64,000 nucleotides of DNA from Palleronia abyssalis (GTDB lineage: Bacteria > Pseudomonadota > Alphaproteobacteria > Rhodobacterales > Rhodobacteraceae). Every line of letters begins with the position of its first letter. The stretch's first letter is position 1. A program made the translations under genes and the position numbers. Under the pieces are notes generated by a model, which worked only from the letters and a program-made list of their open reading frames with translations, had not been told where the DNA came from and did not search any database. Shown here piece after piece: positions 1-9,182 of this stretch. The DNA lies in contig NZ_ONZF01000001.1 of NCBI RefSeq assembly GCF_900302445.1, forward strand, positions 558,001-622,000. Reading direction: 5' to 3'.

Positions 1-303
1 GGTGGAGAATCCGGATTCGACGCAGAACGCCTTGAACGCCCATTCGGGGTCCAACCCCAGGAACCGCGCATAGGACCTGACGTAGCCTGCGATGAAACCC
101 GGCGTCTCGAACGCCGAAGGATCAGCATTCTCGATGGCGGCGATATAGGTGGCCTTGATTTTCAGTTCGCGCTGGACGTCCAGAAGCGATTTGCCCAGCG
201 TCGCACGCTCGCCCCGCATCATGTCGCCCAAGCGCAGGTCGTAATCGTCGAAGCCCTTCGGCTCGCTGAGCAGTTCGTCCTGTTGACGGAAACGCCCGAT
301 CAT
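1..303 (-). CDS. RodZ-like helix-turn-helix protein, N-terminal part only
   Basis: Reading the minus strand from the ATG at 301-303 gives 101 residues that stay open to the window edge, so the C-terminus is missing. Residues ~25-95 look like the HTH_25/RodZ DNA-binding-like domain (ERATLGKSLLDVQRELKI, TYIAAIENADPSAFETPGF, GYVRSYARFLGLDPEWAF). In this family the HTH is followed by one membrane segment and a periplasmic DUF4115 domain, and the protein ties the MreB cytoskeleton to the membrane; those parts would lie beyond base 1. It is on the same strand as hemA, 131 bases downstream of it. The family call is good; calling it true RodZ is inference. Confidence 0.7.
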   Translation of the reverse strand, partial: MIGRFRQQDELLSEPKGFDDYDLRLGDMMRGERATLGKSLLDVQRELKIKATYIAAIENADPSAFETPGFIAGYVRSYARFLGLDPEWAFKAFCVESGFST

Positions 304-434
304 CTGCCAGTCCCTTCGACCTGCCACCCGAGAGCCTTGCCCGCCGCGAAGACTATTCCCCGCACCGGCCCGGCGCTGCTCATTACTAAATGATTAGCAC
401 AAGACGGGGGAAACGGAACACAGAGAATTGTGGC

Positions 435-1658
435 TTATGCAATCATTTCGGCACGATTTAGCGCACAATGCGACCATAGCGTGTCTAGCGCATGGACCAG
501 CGCATCCATTTCGCGCGGTCCGTGAACGGGCGACGGGGTGAAGCGCAGACGCTCGGTCCCGCGCGGTACGGTGGGGAAGTTGATCGGCTGGACGTAGATG
601 CCAAAATCCTCGAGCAGCATGTCCGACAGCATCTTGCAGTGGACCGGATCGCCCACATGCACTGGCACGATATGGCTGCCATGGTCGATGAACGGCAGCC
701 CCATGCCCTTCAAACGGGTCTTCAGGATGCGCGCCTGCGTCTGGTGGCGATCACGAAGCTCCTGCGCGGTTTTGAGGTGCCGCACGCTGGCTGCAGCCCC
801 TGCGGCAACGCTGGGCGGCAGGGAGGTCGTGAAGATGAATCCCGGCGCGTAAGACCTTACGGCATCACACATTTTCGCGCTGGCGGCGATGTACCCGCCC
901 ATAACGCCATACGCCTTGGCCAGCGTGCCGTTGATGATGTCGATGCGATCCGCCAGGCCGTCAAGCTCGGTCACGCCGCCGCCACGGGGGCCGTACATTC
1001 CGACCGCGTGCACCTCGTCGATGTAGGTCAGTGCGCCGAATTCCTCTGCCAGGTCGCAGATCTCGGCGATGGGGCCGAAATCGCCATCCATGGAATACAC
1101 GCTCTCGAACGCGATCAGCTTGGGCAACGCGGGGTCGTCCGCCTGAAGCAATTCACGCAGATGCGCCACGTCGTTGTGACGGAAGATGCGCTTGGCCCCG
1201 CCATTGCGGCGCACCCCTTCGATCATCGAGGCGTGGTTCAGCGAGTCGGAATAGATGATCAATCCGGGAAAGATCTTCGGCAGTGTCGACAGCGTCGCGT
1301 CGTTGGCGATGTAGGCGCTGGTGAACAGCAGGGCCGATTCCTTGCGGTGCAGGTCGGCCAGCTCGGCCTCCAGCCGCTTGTGATAGACTGTCGTGCCGCT
1401 GATGTTGCGCGTGCCGCCCGACCCCGCGCCGGTCCGCTCGACCGCTTCCTGCATGGCCGCGATGACCACGGGATTCTGGCCCATGCCCAGATAGTCGTTG
1501 CCGCACCACACCGTCACCGGGCTTTCGGTGCCATCGGGGCGGGTCCAGACGGCGTGGGGGAAATTGCCGCGTGTCCGCTCGATATCGATGAAGGTGCGAT
1601 AGCGTCCTTCGTCATGCAGCTTCTGGATGGCGGCATCGATACTGGCGTCGTAATTCAC
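435..1658 (-). CDS. hemA: 5-aminolevulinate synthase
   Basis: A 407-residue enzyme that condenses glycine and succinyl-CoA to 5-aminolevulinate, the first step of haem (and bacteriochlorophyll) synthesis by the C4 route used in alphaproteobacteria. It shows the class-II PLP aminotransferase-fold signatures: [12 protein letters not shown] near residue 52, the glycine-rich [24 protein letters not shown], and the PLP-lysine segment [13 protein letters not shown]. Length matches the family (~400). The start is GTG, preceded by AAGGAG about 9 bases upstream. It is divergent from the M20 peptidase at 1846. No FNR-type box was recognised in the 187-base gap. Confidence 0.95.
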   Translation of the reverse strand: MNYDASIDAAIQKLHDEGRYRTFIDIERTRGNFPHAVWTRPDGTESPVTVWCGNDYLGMGQNPVVIAAMQEAVERTGAGSGGTRNISGTTVYHKRLEAELADLHRKESALLFTSAYIANDATLSTLPKIFPGLIIYSDSLNHASMIEGVRRNGGAKRIFRHNDVAHLRELLQADDPALPKLIAFESVYSMDGDFGPIAEICDLAEEFGALTYIDEVHAVGMYGPRGGGVTELDGLADRIDIINGTLAKAYGVMGGYIAASAKMCDAVRSYAPGFIFTTSLPPSVAAGAAASVRHLKTAQELRDRHQTQARILKTRLKGMGLPFIDHGSHIVPVHVGDPVHCKMLSDMLLEDFGIYVQPINFPTVPRGTERLRFTPSPVHGPREMDALVHALDTLWSHCALNRAEMIA

Positions 1659-1845
1659 GCGGTCGCTCCTTGTCTCTCGCCGGGCTTACATAATCACGCG
1701 ACGCCCGGTGTCACGGGGCCAATCTGTCGCCCCGGTCTGCCCCTCGTTCAGGTTTGGCCCATATTTTGGGCAAGGTCCACCGCTGGACACCAAAAATACC
1801 CCTGATACTTTCGCCATCGATCCCACCCGAAATGCCGGAGCCCCC

Positions 1846-3246
1846 ATGTCCCTGTCTGCCGTCCTCGACCGTATCGATGCCGATCTCGACCCCGCGCTGG
1901 ACCGGCTGATGGCGTTCCTGCGCATCCCGTCCATCTCGACCGACCCGGCCTATGACGGCGACACCCGCCGGGCCGCCGCGTGGTTGCGCGACGAGCTGGA
2001 AAGCTTGGGCTGCAGCGCCGAACTGCGCGAGACGACGGGCCATCCGATGGTGGTCGCCCATACCGGCGGCGAAGGCCGCCCGGTGCTGTTCTACGGCCAC
2101 TACGACGTCCAGCCCGTCGATCCGATCGAGTTGTGGCACCGCGGCCCCTTCGACCCTGCGATCGAGGATCAGGACGGCGCGCGCGTGATCCGCGGGCGCG
2201 GCGCCGCCGACGACAAGGGCCAGCTGATGACCTTCGTCGAGGCCTGCCGCGCGTGGAAGGCCGTCCACGGGAGCCTGCCCGGCAACGTCACGTTCCTGTT
2301 CGAGGGAGAGGAGGAATCAGGCTCCCCCTCCCTCGTCCCGTTCCTGGAGGCCAACAGGGAAGAGCTGTCGAAGGATGTCGCGCTGATCTGCGACACGGGG
2401 CTCTTCGCCCGGGACAAGCCCGGCATCGTGACCCAACTACGCGGACTTCTGGGCGAGGAAGTCGTCGTCAAGGCGGCGTCGAAGGACTTGCACTCGGGCT
2501 CCTTCGGGGGCGTGGCGACCAACCCGATCAAGGCGCTTACGAAGATCCTGGCACAGTTGCATGACGACACCGGCCGCGTCACGATCCCCGGCTTTTATGA
2601 CGGCGTGCCCGACCTCCCCGAGGATCTGCGCACCCAATGGGAGGGGCTGGGTTTCGATGCCAGCGCCTTCCTGTCGGGCGTGGGCCTGACCACCCCCGCA
2701 GGCGAGACCGACCGCACCGCGCTGGAGCAGATCTGGTCGCGCCCCACGGCCGAGATCAACGGCATCCGCGGCGGCTATGCCGGACAGGGCTTCAAGACGG
2801 TCCTGCCGGCCGAAGCCGCGGCCAAGATCTCGTTCCGCCTGGTCGGCCAGCAGGACCCCCACGCGATCCGCGAGAGCTTCCGCAAGATGGTGCACGCCAT
2901 GCTGCCCGCCGATTGCAAGGTCGAGTTCCACGACCATGGCGCCTCGCCCGCGTCGGTCATGAACACCTCCGACCCCGCGTTCGAGGCGGCGCGCACGGCC
3001 CTGTCGCAGGAATGGCCGAACGAGGCCGCCTATATCGGCGCGGGCGGCTCGATCCCCATCGCGGGATATTTCCAGGAGATCCTCGGCATGGATTCGATGC
3101 TGATCGGCTTTGGCCGCGACGACGACCAGATCCATTCGCCCAACGAGAAATACGACGTCGCCAGCTTCCACCGCGGCGCGCGCTCGTGGGCGCGGATCCT
3201 GGATGCGATCTCGAACGGTCAAAGCTCCAGCCACACCCAGACGTAA
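1846..3246 (+). CDS. M20 family metallodipeptidase
   Basis: A 466-residue zinc-dependent amidohydrolase/dipeptidase of the M20/M25/M40 family, probably cytoplasmic. Metal-site motifs are visible: LFYGHYDVQPVDP (first His/Asp), GRGAADDKGQLM (bridging Asp), FLFEGEEESGSPSL (catalytic Glu pair), ICDTGLFARDKPG, and the C-terminal GRDDDQIHSPNEKYDV with the last zinc His. An upstream in-frame extension to 1708 exists, but the ATG at 1846 opens a normal family N-terminus (SLSAVLDRIDADLDPALDRL). The 3' end overlaps the convergent membrane-protein gene at 3219 by 28 bases. The natural substrate is unknown. Confidence 0.9.
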   Translation: MSLSAVLDRIDADLDPALDRLMAFLRIPSISTDPAYDGDTRRAAAWLRDELESLGCSAELRETTGHPMVVAHTGGEGRPVLFYGHYDVQPVDPIELWHRGPFDPAIEDQDGARVIRGRGAADDKGQLMTFVEACRAWKAVHGSLPGNVTFLFEGEEESGSPSLVPFLEANREELSKDVALICDTGLFARDKPGIVTQLRGLLGEEVVVKAASKDLHSGSFGGVATNPIKALTKILAQLHDDTGRVTIPGFYDGVPDLPEDLRTQWEGLGFDASAFLSGVGLTTPAGETDRTALEQIWSRPTAEINGIRGGYAGQGFKTVLPAEAAAKISFRLVGQQDPHAIRESFRKMVHAMLPADCKVEFHDHGASPASVMNTSDPAFEAARTALSQEWPNEAAYIGAGGSIPIAGYFQEILGMDSMLIGFGRDDDQIHSPNEKYDVASFHRGARSWARILDAISNGQSSSHTQT

Positions 3247-3680
3247 TAGATCGCGCAGAACAGCATGGGCGCGGCGGTCAGACTGACCGCCGTGGTCCAG
3301 CCGATCCTACGATCCTCGGAGGCGCGCAGCTCCCGCACTTCGGCTCGGCCCATGCGGCGGATCCGGTCTTCCCCGTCCCGACCCACTTCGATGACGTCCT
3401 CGACGCGATACGCCGACCTCTTGCGCCCGATCCATCGCAGCACCGGCACATGGATCAACGGAGCCGTCCACAGGGCGATCGCCGGCGACCTATCAAGGCC
3501 CGTCTCGGCCCCGACAAGCACCACCATCCCGGCCATGCCCGTGACAACGCACGCGCGCCAGATCGACCAGCCGTCCAGCCTGTCCATGACATGGGCCGTC
3601 TGCGTCGCTACCGTCAGCAGCGTGCCGAAAACCAGCCCCGCCAGGGGAACCACCGCCGCCATACCCAGCCAATCCCACAT
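3219..3680 (-). CDS. Small integral membrane protein, unknown function
   Basis: A 153-residue protein with a hydrophobic N-terminal segment (MWDWLGMAAVVPLAGLVFG), a second near residues 28-45 (WRACVVTGMAGMVVLVGAE), a third around the IALWTAPLIHVPVL stretch and a final one near the C-terminus (AAPMLFCAIYYVWVWLEL), with a charged cytoplasmic-looking loop (GRKRSAYRVEDVIEVGRDGEDRIRR split over ~85-110). I do not recognise a family. The ATG at 3680 was chosen because the frame upstream of it is antisense to the nucleoside hydrolase. Its 3' end overlaps the convergent M20 peptidase by 28 bases. Confidence 0.6.
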   Translation of the reverse strand: MWDWLGMAAVVPLAGLVFGTLLTVATQTAHVMDRLDGWSIWRACVVTGMAGMVVLVGAETGLDRSPAIALWTAPLIHVPVLRWIGRKRSAYRVEDVIEVGRDGEDRIRRMGRAEVRELRASEDRRIGWTTAVSLTAAPMLFCAIYYVWVWLEL

Positions 3681-3764
3681 CCGGCCATTCGACGGGCCCC
3701 AAGCGCGCCGGTCAAGCCCCCGTTGCCCGTTGACGAAGCGCGCGCGACGGGCCACACCCGCGGC

Positions 3765-4694
3765 ATGAAGATCATCATCGACACCGATCCCGGCCAGGAC
3801 GACGCCGTCGCGATCCTGCTGGCCCTCGCCTCGCCCGAGATCGAGGTTCTGGGGATCACTGCCGTGGCCGGCAACGTTCCGCTGGACCTGACGACGAAGA
3901 ACGCCCGCATTATCTGCGAGCTTGCGCGACGGACCGACATCCCCGTCTTCGCCGGCGCGCGGCAGCCCCTGAAGCGCCCCCTGGTCACGGCCGAACACGT
4001 CCACGGGCGCACCGGCCTCGACGGGCCCACCCTGCCCGATCCGACCATGCCGTTGCAGGACCAGGACGCGGTGGAGTTCATCATCGAGACGCTGCGCCGC
4101 GAAGAGGCGGGCACGGTCACGCTGGTCCCCATCGGGCCGCTGACCAACATCGCGCTGGCGCTGCTGAAGGCGCCCGACATCGCCGAGCGGATCGAACGGA
4201 TCGTGCTGATGGGCGGCGCCTATTTCGAGGTCGGCAACATCACCCCCGCGGCCGAGTTCAACATCTATGTCGATCCCGAGGCGGCCGAGACGGTGTTCCG
4301 GTCGGGCGTTCCGCTGGTCGTGATGCCGCTGGACGTCACGCACAAGGCGCTGGTGACGAAGGCGCGCAACGATGCGTTCCGCCAGATGGACACCCCCGTC
4401 GGCACCGCGGTCGCACAGATGACCGACTTTTTCGAGCGGTTCGACAAGCAGAAATACGGCTCGGACGGGGCGCCGCTGCACGATCCCTGCACGGTTGCAT
4501 GGCTTTTGAAGCCCGACCTGTTCACGGGCCGCGAGATCAATGTCGAGATCGAATGCCTCAGCGATTTGACCCGCGGCATGACCGTGGCCGATTGGTGGGG
4601 GATCACGGATCGCCCGAAGAACTCGCTGTTCATCGGCGATCTGGACGCCGACGGGTTCTTCGATCTGCTGACCGACCGTCTGGCGCGGCTTTAG
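3765..4694 (+). CDS. Inosine-uridine preferring nucleoside hydrolase
   Basis: A 309-residue enzyme that hydrolyses the N-glycosidic bond of ribonucleosides to ribose and base in purine/pyrimidine salvage. It opens with the family hallmark IIIDTDPGQDDAVAILLAL (calcium-binding Asp cluster), followed by GNVPLDLTTKNA, VPIGPLTNIALAL, ERIVLMGGAYFEVGNITP and AEFNIYVDPEAAE, and near the C-terminus DGAPLHDPCTVAWLL, which supplies the last calcium/ribose ligands. Length is normal for the IU-nucleoside hydrolase family. The ATG at 3765 immediately precedes the first beta strand. The GNAT gene follows after 3 bases, suggesting co-transcription. Confidence 0.93.
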   Translation: MKIIIDTDPGQDDAVAILLALASPEIEVLGITAVAGNVPLDLTTKNARIICELARRTDIPVFAGARQPLKRPLVTAEHVHGRTGLDGPTLPDPTMPLQDQDAVEFIIETLRREEAGTVTLVPIGPLTNIALALLKAPDIAERIERIVLMGGAYFEVGNITPAAEFNIYVDPEAAETVFRSGVPLVVMPLDVTHKALVTKARNDAFRQMDTPVGTAVAQMTDFFERFDKQKYGSDGAPLHDPCTVAWLLKPDLFTGREINVEIECLSDLTRGMTVADWWGITDRPKNSLFIGDLDADGFFDLLTDRLARL

Positions 4695-4697
4695 GGC

Positions 4698-5135
4698 ATG
4701 TCGGCAACCCTTCGCATCGCCCGCTCGGGGGAAGAGTCCCAAGCCATCCGCCTGGTCGCTGCCTGCCATGTCGAGACGGGGCGCGCCCCCGATCCCGACG
4801 ACCGGGACATCGCCATCTCTGCGCTGCTGGCGGGCGAGGCGCCGGGCGCCTTCTACCTGATCGGCCCCCCGTCCAGCCCGGTGGGGTATCTGTCGATCAG
4901 CTTCGGGCATTCCATATCCGAAGGGGGGACGGTCGCCTATCTCGACGAGCTCTATATCCGCCCATCCGTCCGTCGTCGCGGCATGGCGACCGAGGCGCTA
5001 CTGGCCCTTTTGAAAATGCTGTCCCAGCACGGCGTGCGCGCAGTCCACGCGACCCCGCCCCCGGGGGAGACCTCGCTGCTGTCCCGGCTGCGTTTCACCG
5101 ACCAGGAGATCCGGCTTCTGACCCGGATCCTGTAA
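4698..5135 (+). CDS. GNAT family N-acetyltransferase
   Basis: A 145-residue acetyltransferase of the GNAT fold. The acetyl-CoA binding segment is seen as LYIRPSVRRRGMATEALLAL (motif A, R/Q-x-x-G-x-A form), preceded by the beta-4 strand GGTVAYLDE and the GYLSISFGHS strand. The substrate cannot be predicted. It begins 3 bases after the nucleoside hydrolase stop, so the two are probably one transcript. Length is typical for single-domain GNATs. Confidence 0.85.
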   Translation: MSATLRIARSGEESQAIRLVAACHVETGRAPDPDDRDIAISALLAGEAPGAFYLIGPPSSPVGYLSISFGHSISEGGTVAYLDELYIRPSVRRRGMATEALLALLKMLSQHGVRAVHATPPPGETSLLSRLRFTDQEIRLLTRIL

Positions 5136-5174
5136 CGGCAGGCGGAACGCTGCGGCGTCCCGCGGGTTGGCGGG

Positions 5175-6077
5175 ATGATGATCACCGGACCCCATATCCC
5201 CCGCCCCGCCATGGCCCTCGCGCTTTTCTTTGCCGCAACCGCCGCGTCGGCGCAGACCGATCTGGGCGACCGTGCTCTGGAACTTGTCAACGACTCCCGC
5301 GCGCAGGCCGGTCTGGACGCGTTGACCGAAAGCGACGTTCTGAACGAAGCCGCGCAGGCCCACGCGACTGCCATGTTGCAACAGGACTTCTACAGCCACG
5401 TAGCCCCTGACGGGCAAACGCCACGCGACCGGTTTCTTGCAGCGGGCGGCGGTCAATGGGCGCAAAGCGGCGAAAACCTTGCCACCTGCTCCGGCTGCGA
5501 AACGCCCGCGGACATCGCCCGGGTCGAGGCGTTCCACGACGGCTGGATGCATAGCCCCGGCCATCGCGAGAATATCCTGTCGCAAGGGTTCGAACGTTTC
5601 GGCTATGCCACCGTGGGAGAGGACGGACGGATCTACGCCGTCCAGACCTTCGCGGGACCCGGTGCCACGGACGGCGATCGCCTGTCCCCGGCCGCAGCCC
5701 GAGAGGCTGCACTGTCGGAGGTCAACGCGCGACGGGCGGAGTCAGGTCTGGACCCGCTCGAGCCCAGCAGTTCCCTCGACACGCTGGCGGAACGGGTGCT
5801 GGACGCGCGTCTCTCCGAAGAAGAGATGCCCGAAAACATCTTCGGGCTGTTGCCCGAGGGGTCCGACGGCTGGACCAGCCTGAGCCTGCAAAGCGCAACC
5901 CGGGGCGGCGCGGGAACCGAAATGACCGGGGCGGACGTGGCAGGCTTCGTCGACACCTGGTCGGGATCCGGGGGCGCGGCTCTGGGCGGGGGGACCGCGA
6001 CCGCCCTGGGCTTTGCCGCAACCGCGACAGATGAAGGCCGCAAGACCGCCGTGGCGGTCTTCGGCGGGCGCGACTGA
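5175..6077 (+). CDS. Secreted CAP (SCP/PR-1-like) domain protein
   Basis: A 300-residue exported protein. A signal peptide (PRPAMALALFFAATAASAQ) ends with the AxA-type site SAQ. Residues ~35-165 are a CAP domain: ALELVNDSRAQAGLDAL, LNEAAQAHATAML, FYSHVAPDGQTPRDR, GENLATCSGC, and the signature WMHSPGHRENILSQGF. Bacterial CAP proteins are periplasmic or extracellular and of uncertain role. The last ~120 residues (rich in Ala, Gly, Ser) look like a second, diverged half with its own AREAALSEVNARRAESGLDPL copy of the first CAP helix. An internal ATG at 5211 would also leave a complete signal peptide. Confidence 0.85.
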   Translation: MMITGPHIPRPAMALALFFAATAASAQTDLGDRALELVNDSRAQAGLDALTESDVLNEAAQAHATAMLQQDFYSHVAPDGQTPRDRFLAAGGGQWAQSGENLATCSGCETPADIARVEAFHDGWMHSPGHRENILSQGFERFGYATVGEDGRIYAVQTFAGPGATDGDRLSPAAAREAALSEVNARRAESGLDPLEPSSSLDTLAERVLDARLSEEEMPENIFGLLPEGSDGWTSLSLQSATRGGAGTEMTGADVAGFVDTWSGSGGAALGGGTATALGFAATATDEGRKTAVAVFGGRD

Positions 6078-6084
6078 CGGTGCC

Positions 6085-6624
6085 CTACAACACGACCGCC
6101 ATCACCAGGATCATCAGAAGCGTGTAGATCGCCACGCCCCCGCCGATCAGCACGGTGGGGAAGTTTCGAGACATCATCGCGCGGCCCATCTGGCTGGCTT
6201 GCCGCATGAGGTCCGGCCAAGTGTAGCTGACAAAGTCGCCTTGCGTGAAGACGGCCTTGATCCGCCCTTCCGCATCGACCACCGGCAGGCGCCGGAACCG
6301 CTCGTTCGACATGATCCGAAGCCAATCGACCACGTCGTCGTCCTCACGTGCCAGGCGCGGGTCCTTCGTCATGATATCGTCGAGCTTGGTGTCCTTGGCC
6401 GTGCGGTCCATGTTGACGATCTTGCGCATCACGTCGCGCTCGGTCACGACGCCGATGACCTTGTCGTCCGCATCCACGATCATGACAGAGCCATAGTTCT
6501 TCTCGCACATCGCGGCGACCGCCTCGGCGACGGTTTGGTCGGCCGTCATCGTCAGGGGCCGGGGCTTCGACTTGAACTCGGCGCGGTCCTTGATCCTCAT
6601 TCCGGGACGGTCTTCGGCTTGCAT
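6085..6624 (-). CDS. CBS-domain pair protein with C-terminal membrane anchor
   Basis: A 179-residue protein with two CBS repeats: residues ~20-75 (PLTMTADQTVAEAVAAM, GSVMIVDADDKVIGVVTERD) and ~85-140 (IMTKDPRLAREDDDVVDWL, RRLPVVDAEGRIKAVFTQGD), then one hydrophobic segment at the extreme C-terminus (VLIGGGVAIYTLLMILVMAV). CBS pairs usually bind adenine nucleotides and act as sensors. The ATG at 6624 was chosen over the longer frame because AGGAGG sits 7 bases upstream. It is convergent with the CAP gene and divergent from selO. The target is unknown. Confidence 0.85.
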   Translation of the reverse strand: MQAEDRPGMRIKDRAEFKSKPRPLTMTADQTVAEAVAAMCEKNYGSVMIVDADDKVIGVVTERDVMRKIVNMDRTAKDTKLDDIMTKDPRLAREDDDVVDWLRIMSNERFRRLPVVDAEGRIKAVFTQGDFVSYTWPDLMRQASQMGRAMMSRNFPTVLIGGGVAIYTLLMILVMAVVL

Positions 6625-6736
6625 GGTCGTCCTCCTGATTGTTTTCAGAGTGATTTGACGTAGCGCATGCGGGGGAACGACAAGGGTTCCGATCTGCGAC
6701 ACACTGCCTACATGTGAAGGGACAAGAGAGGTGCCG

Positions 6737-8161
6737 ATGACCCTGACCCTGCCCTTCGACAACAGCTATGCCCGGCTGCCAGACCGCTTCTACGCGGCCC
6801 AGATACCCGTTCCCGTCGCCGGACCGCGCCTGTTGGCGGTGAACGAGGGGCTGGCGGAGGAGCTTGGCCTCGACCCGGCGACACTGGCCTCGGACGAGGG
6901 CGTGGCCGCGCTGTCGGGCAACGCGGTGCCCGAAGGCGCAACCCCTATCGCGCAGGCCTATGCGGGCCACCAGTTCGGCGGCTGGGTGCCGCAACTGGGC
7001 GATGGGCGCGCCGTACTGCTAGGGGAGGTCGTGGCGAACGGACGCCGGCGCGATATCCAGCTGAAGGGCGCGGGCCGCACGCCGTTCAGCCGCGGCGGCG
7101 ACGGGCGGGCCTGGCTGGGCCCGGTGCTGCGTGAATACCTGGTCAGTGAGGCGATGCATGCGATGGGCGTTCCCACCACCCGCGCGCTGGCTGCCGTCGC
7201 GACGGGAGAGAACGTCATGCGCGAAACGCCCCTGCCCGGCGCCGTCCTGACACGTGTCGCCTCATCCCATATCCGGGTGGGCACGTTCCAGTATTTCTAT
7301 GCCCGCGACGATGTCGAGGCGTTGCGCACCCTGACCGAGCACGTCATCGCCCGCCACTACCCCGACGCGGATGGCCCGGAGGGCCTGCTGGAGGCGGTGA
7401 TTGACGCTCAGGCGGCGCTGATCGCGCGCTGGATGGGGCTGGGATTCATCCACGGCGTCATGAACACCGACAACATGAGCATCGCGGGGGAGACCATCGA
7501 TTATGGCCCCTGCGCGTTCCTGGACGGGTATCATCCGGAGACGGTGTTTTCGTCCATCGATCGATGGGGACGCTATGCCTATGCCCAACAGCCCCAGGTG
7601 GCAGTCTGGAACCTGGCGCAATTCGCGACCTGCCTTCTGCCGATGATGGCGGATCGCGAGACCGCGATCGACCGGTTCACCACGGCGGTGAACGATTTCG
7701 GCGCGCGGTATCAGCGGGAATGGCTGTCGGTGTTCCGCGCCAAGCTGGGTCTGGCGACGGAGGAAGAGGATGATTCCGGCCTGATCGAGCGCCTTCTGGA
7801 CATCATGGCGGCAAACCGGGATGATTTCACGCGGGTCTTTCGGGGTCTGGGCGACGACACCGCCTCCGATCACGTCACCGACCGCCCGGCCTTCGACCAG
7901 TGGCATCAGATGTGGACCGCGCGGCTGACGCGCGACGGCACGTCCGAAGCGGACCGGCACGATCGGATGACCAGGGCCAACCCCGCCGTCATTCCCCGCA
8001 ACCACCATGTCGAGGCCGTGATCGCCGCAGCCGTGGCCGGCGACATGGACCTGTTCCACGCGATGCACCGCGCCACGACCGACCCGTTCACCCCGCATGA
8101 TCTGTTCGGCCAGTCCCCGGCCCCAGGGGAAGAGGTTCAGGCGACCTTCTGCGGGACCTGA
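6737..8161 (+). CDS. selO: SelO-type protein adenylyltransferase (YdiU family)
   Basis: A 474-residue pseudokinase-fold enzyme of the SelO/YdiU (UPF0061) family, which transfers AMP to protein hydroxyl side chains. Family blocks are clear: the N-terminal [73 protein letters not shown], and the metal/ATP region [20 protein letters not shown]. It starts at the ATG at 6737 behind AGAGAGG; a GTG two codons upstream is possible. The Cys near the C-terminus (ATFCGT) is where many homologues carry selenocysteine or Cys. A conserved hairpin/motif element lies just 3' of the stop. Confidence 0.92.
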   Translation: MTLTLPFDNSYARLPDRFYAAQIPVPVAGPRLLAVNEGLAEELGLDPATLASDEGVAALSGNAVPEGATPIAQAYAGHQFGGWVPQLGDGRAVLLGEVVANGRRRDIQLKGAGRTPFSRGGDGRAWLGPVLREYLVSEAMHAMGVPTTRALAAVATGENVMRETPLPGAVLTRVASSHIRVGTFQYFYARDDVEALRTLTEHVIARHYPDADGPEGLLEAVIDAQAALIARWMGLGFIHGVMNTDNMSIAGETIDYGPCAFLDGYHPETVFSSIDRWGRYAYAQQPQVAVWNLAQFATCLLPMMADRETAIDRFTTAVNDFGARYQREWLSVFRAKLGLATEEEDDSGLIERLLDIMAANRDDFTRVFRGLGDDTASDHVTDRPAFDQWHQMWTARLTRDGTSEADRHDRMTRANPAVIPRNHHVEAVIAAAVAGDMDLFHAMHRATTDPFTPHDLFGQSPAPGEEVQATFCGT

Positions 8162-8175
8162 CCCGGACTCGGGAT

Positions 8176-8231
8176 CAGATTATCGGTTCGATAATCTGGC
8201 CTCCGGCGGGGGTATTTGGACAAGGATGAAG
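8176..8231 (+). repeat. Hairpin plus conserved 34-bp intergenic motif, copy 1
   Basis: Fourteen bases after the selO stop there is a perfect 10-bp hairpin (8176-8185 with 8189-8198, three-base loop), directly followed by a 34-base stretch at 8198-8231 that starts GGCCTCCGGCGGGGG and ends GACAAGGATGAAG. The same 34 bases recur with one mismatch on the minus strand at 14451-14484, also preceded by a perfect hairpin of different sequence and also just 3' of a gene. There is no T-run, so it is not a standard terminator. Confidence 0.7.
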
Positions 8232-8316
8232 CGAGAGCCGCGGATGACTTGGGGCGGGGGATGTCCCCCGCCCCGCACGCACCGTCCGCTTGGGGGACAC
8301 GTTGGCGCGTGATGGC

Positions 8317-8874
8317 TCAGCCTGCCTGGCCGGCAGGCAGCATCACCCGGTCGATCACGTGGACGACGCCGTTGGACTGGTCGACATCGGCGGTGGTCAC
8401 CGTGGCCTCGCGGCCGTTCTCGTCACGCAGCATGATCATGCCGTTCTGCTCGTAGGCGGTCAGGGTGCAGCCGCCCACGGTCGGCACGGGGTGCATGCCG
8501 CCATCGTCGGCGATCATGCCCATGATGTCGGTCGAGAACGCCTCGGCCGCGACGACGTGGCAGGTCAGGATCTGGGCCAGCTGATCGCGGTTCTCGTCCA
8601 TCATCAGCGCGTTCAACGCCTCGTCCGTGATCATCCCGAAGGCGTCGTTCGTGGGGGCGAAGACGGTGTAAGGACCATCACCCGCCAGCGTGTCGACAAG
8701 GCCGGCCTGCTGGACGGCGGCGACCAGCGTGGTCAGGTTCGGGGCGTTCGAGGCGTTCTGAGCGATGCTCATGTCGGCCATCATCTCGGCGCCGCCGACC
8801 ATGGGGTTGTCCTGCGCGAAAGCAGGCGCGGTCAGGCCGAGGATCGCGACGGCGGTGAGGGTCTTGGTAAACAT
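8317..8874 (-). CDS. Secreted fasciclin-domain protein
   Basis: A 185-residue exported protein. The signal peptide (MFTKTLTAVAILGLTAPAFA, then Q) is followed by one fasciclin (FAS1) domain: NAPNLTTLVAAVQQAGLVDT, GDGPYTVFAPTNDAF (H1 box), LTCHVVAAEAFS, and the C-terminal H2-like VDQSNGVVHVIDRVMLP. FAS1 domains are usually adhesion or surface modules, acting in the periplasm or outside the cell. The ATG at 8874 follows AGGGAG; a longer frame to 8898 has no benefit. Single-domain FAS1 proteins of this size are common in marine alphaproteobacteria. Confidence 0.9.
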   Translation of the reverse strand: MFTKTLTAVAILGLTAPAFAQDNPMVGGAEMMADMSIAQNASNAPNLTTLVAAVQQAGLVDTLAGDGPYTVFAPTNDAFGMITDEALNALMMDENRDQLAQILTCHVVAAEAFSTDIMGMIADDGGMHPVPTVGGCTLTAYEQNGMIMLRDENGREATVTTADVDQSNGVVHVIDRVMLPAGQAG

Positions 8875-8966
8875 TTCAGTCTCCCTGTCTGGCTTCATTG
8901 CCTGATCGCAGTCACGAACGGCAGGCCGACAGGGTTTCCCAAGGCGCGGTCACGCCCTCGTGAGGG

Positions 8967-9182
8967 TCAGAATTTGCCGAAGCGCCGGGCGACGCGGATG
9001 GCCTTTTTCGACCGCTGGGCGTTCTTTTTCGCGGCCTGCTGTTGCAGCCGCTCTTCCGGGGTCGCGGGCTTTCCCGAGGATTTGGATCCGAAGGCCTTGT
9101 CGATACCGGCATTCACCCCGCGCGAGATCAGGCGGCGCATGACCATGCGGCCGACCATGCTGATAAGTCTGGATGCGTTCAT
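8967..9182 (-). CDS. Small basic conserved hypothetical protein
   Basis: A 71-residue, lysine/arginine-rich protein (ends KKAIRVARRFGKF) with no recognised domain. Its ATG overlaps the stop of scpB by 4 bases, so translation is probably coupled, which is the main reason to accept it as a gene. The first ~25 residues (SRLISMVGRMVMRRLISRG) could form an amphipathic helix. It may be an accessory to the ScpAB condensin module, but that is only positional inference. Confidence 0.6.
   Translation of the reverse strand: MNASRLISMVGRMVMRRLISRGVNAGIDKAFGSKSSGKPATPEERLQQQAAKKNAQRSKKAIRVARRFGKF

Noticed and set aside
492-1805. Long plus-strand frame opposite hemA
   Set aside because: Antisense shadow of a clear 5-aminolevulinate synthase; no ribosome site or domain.
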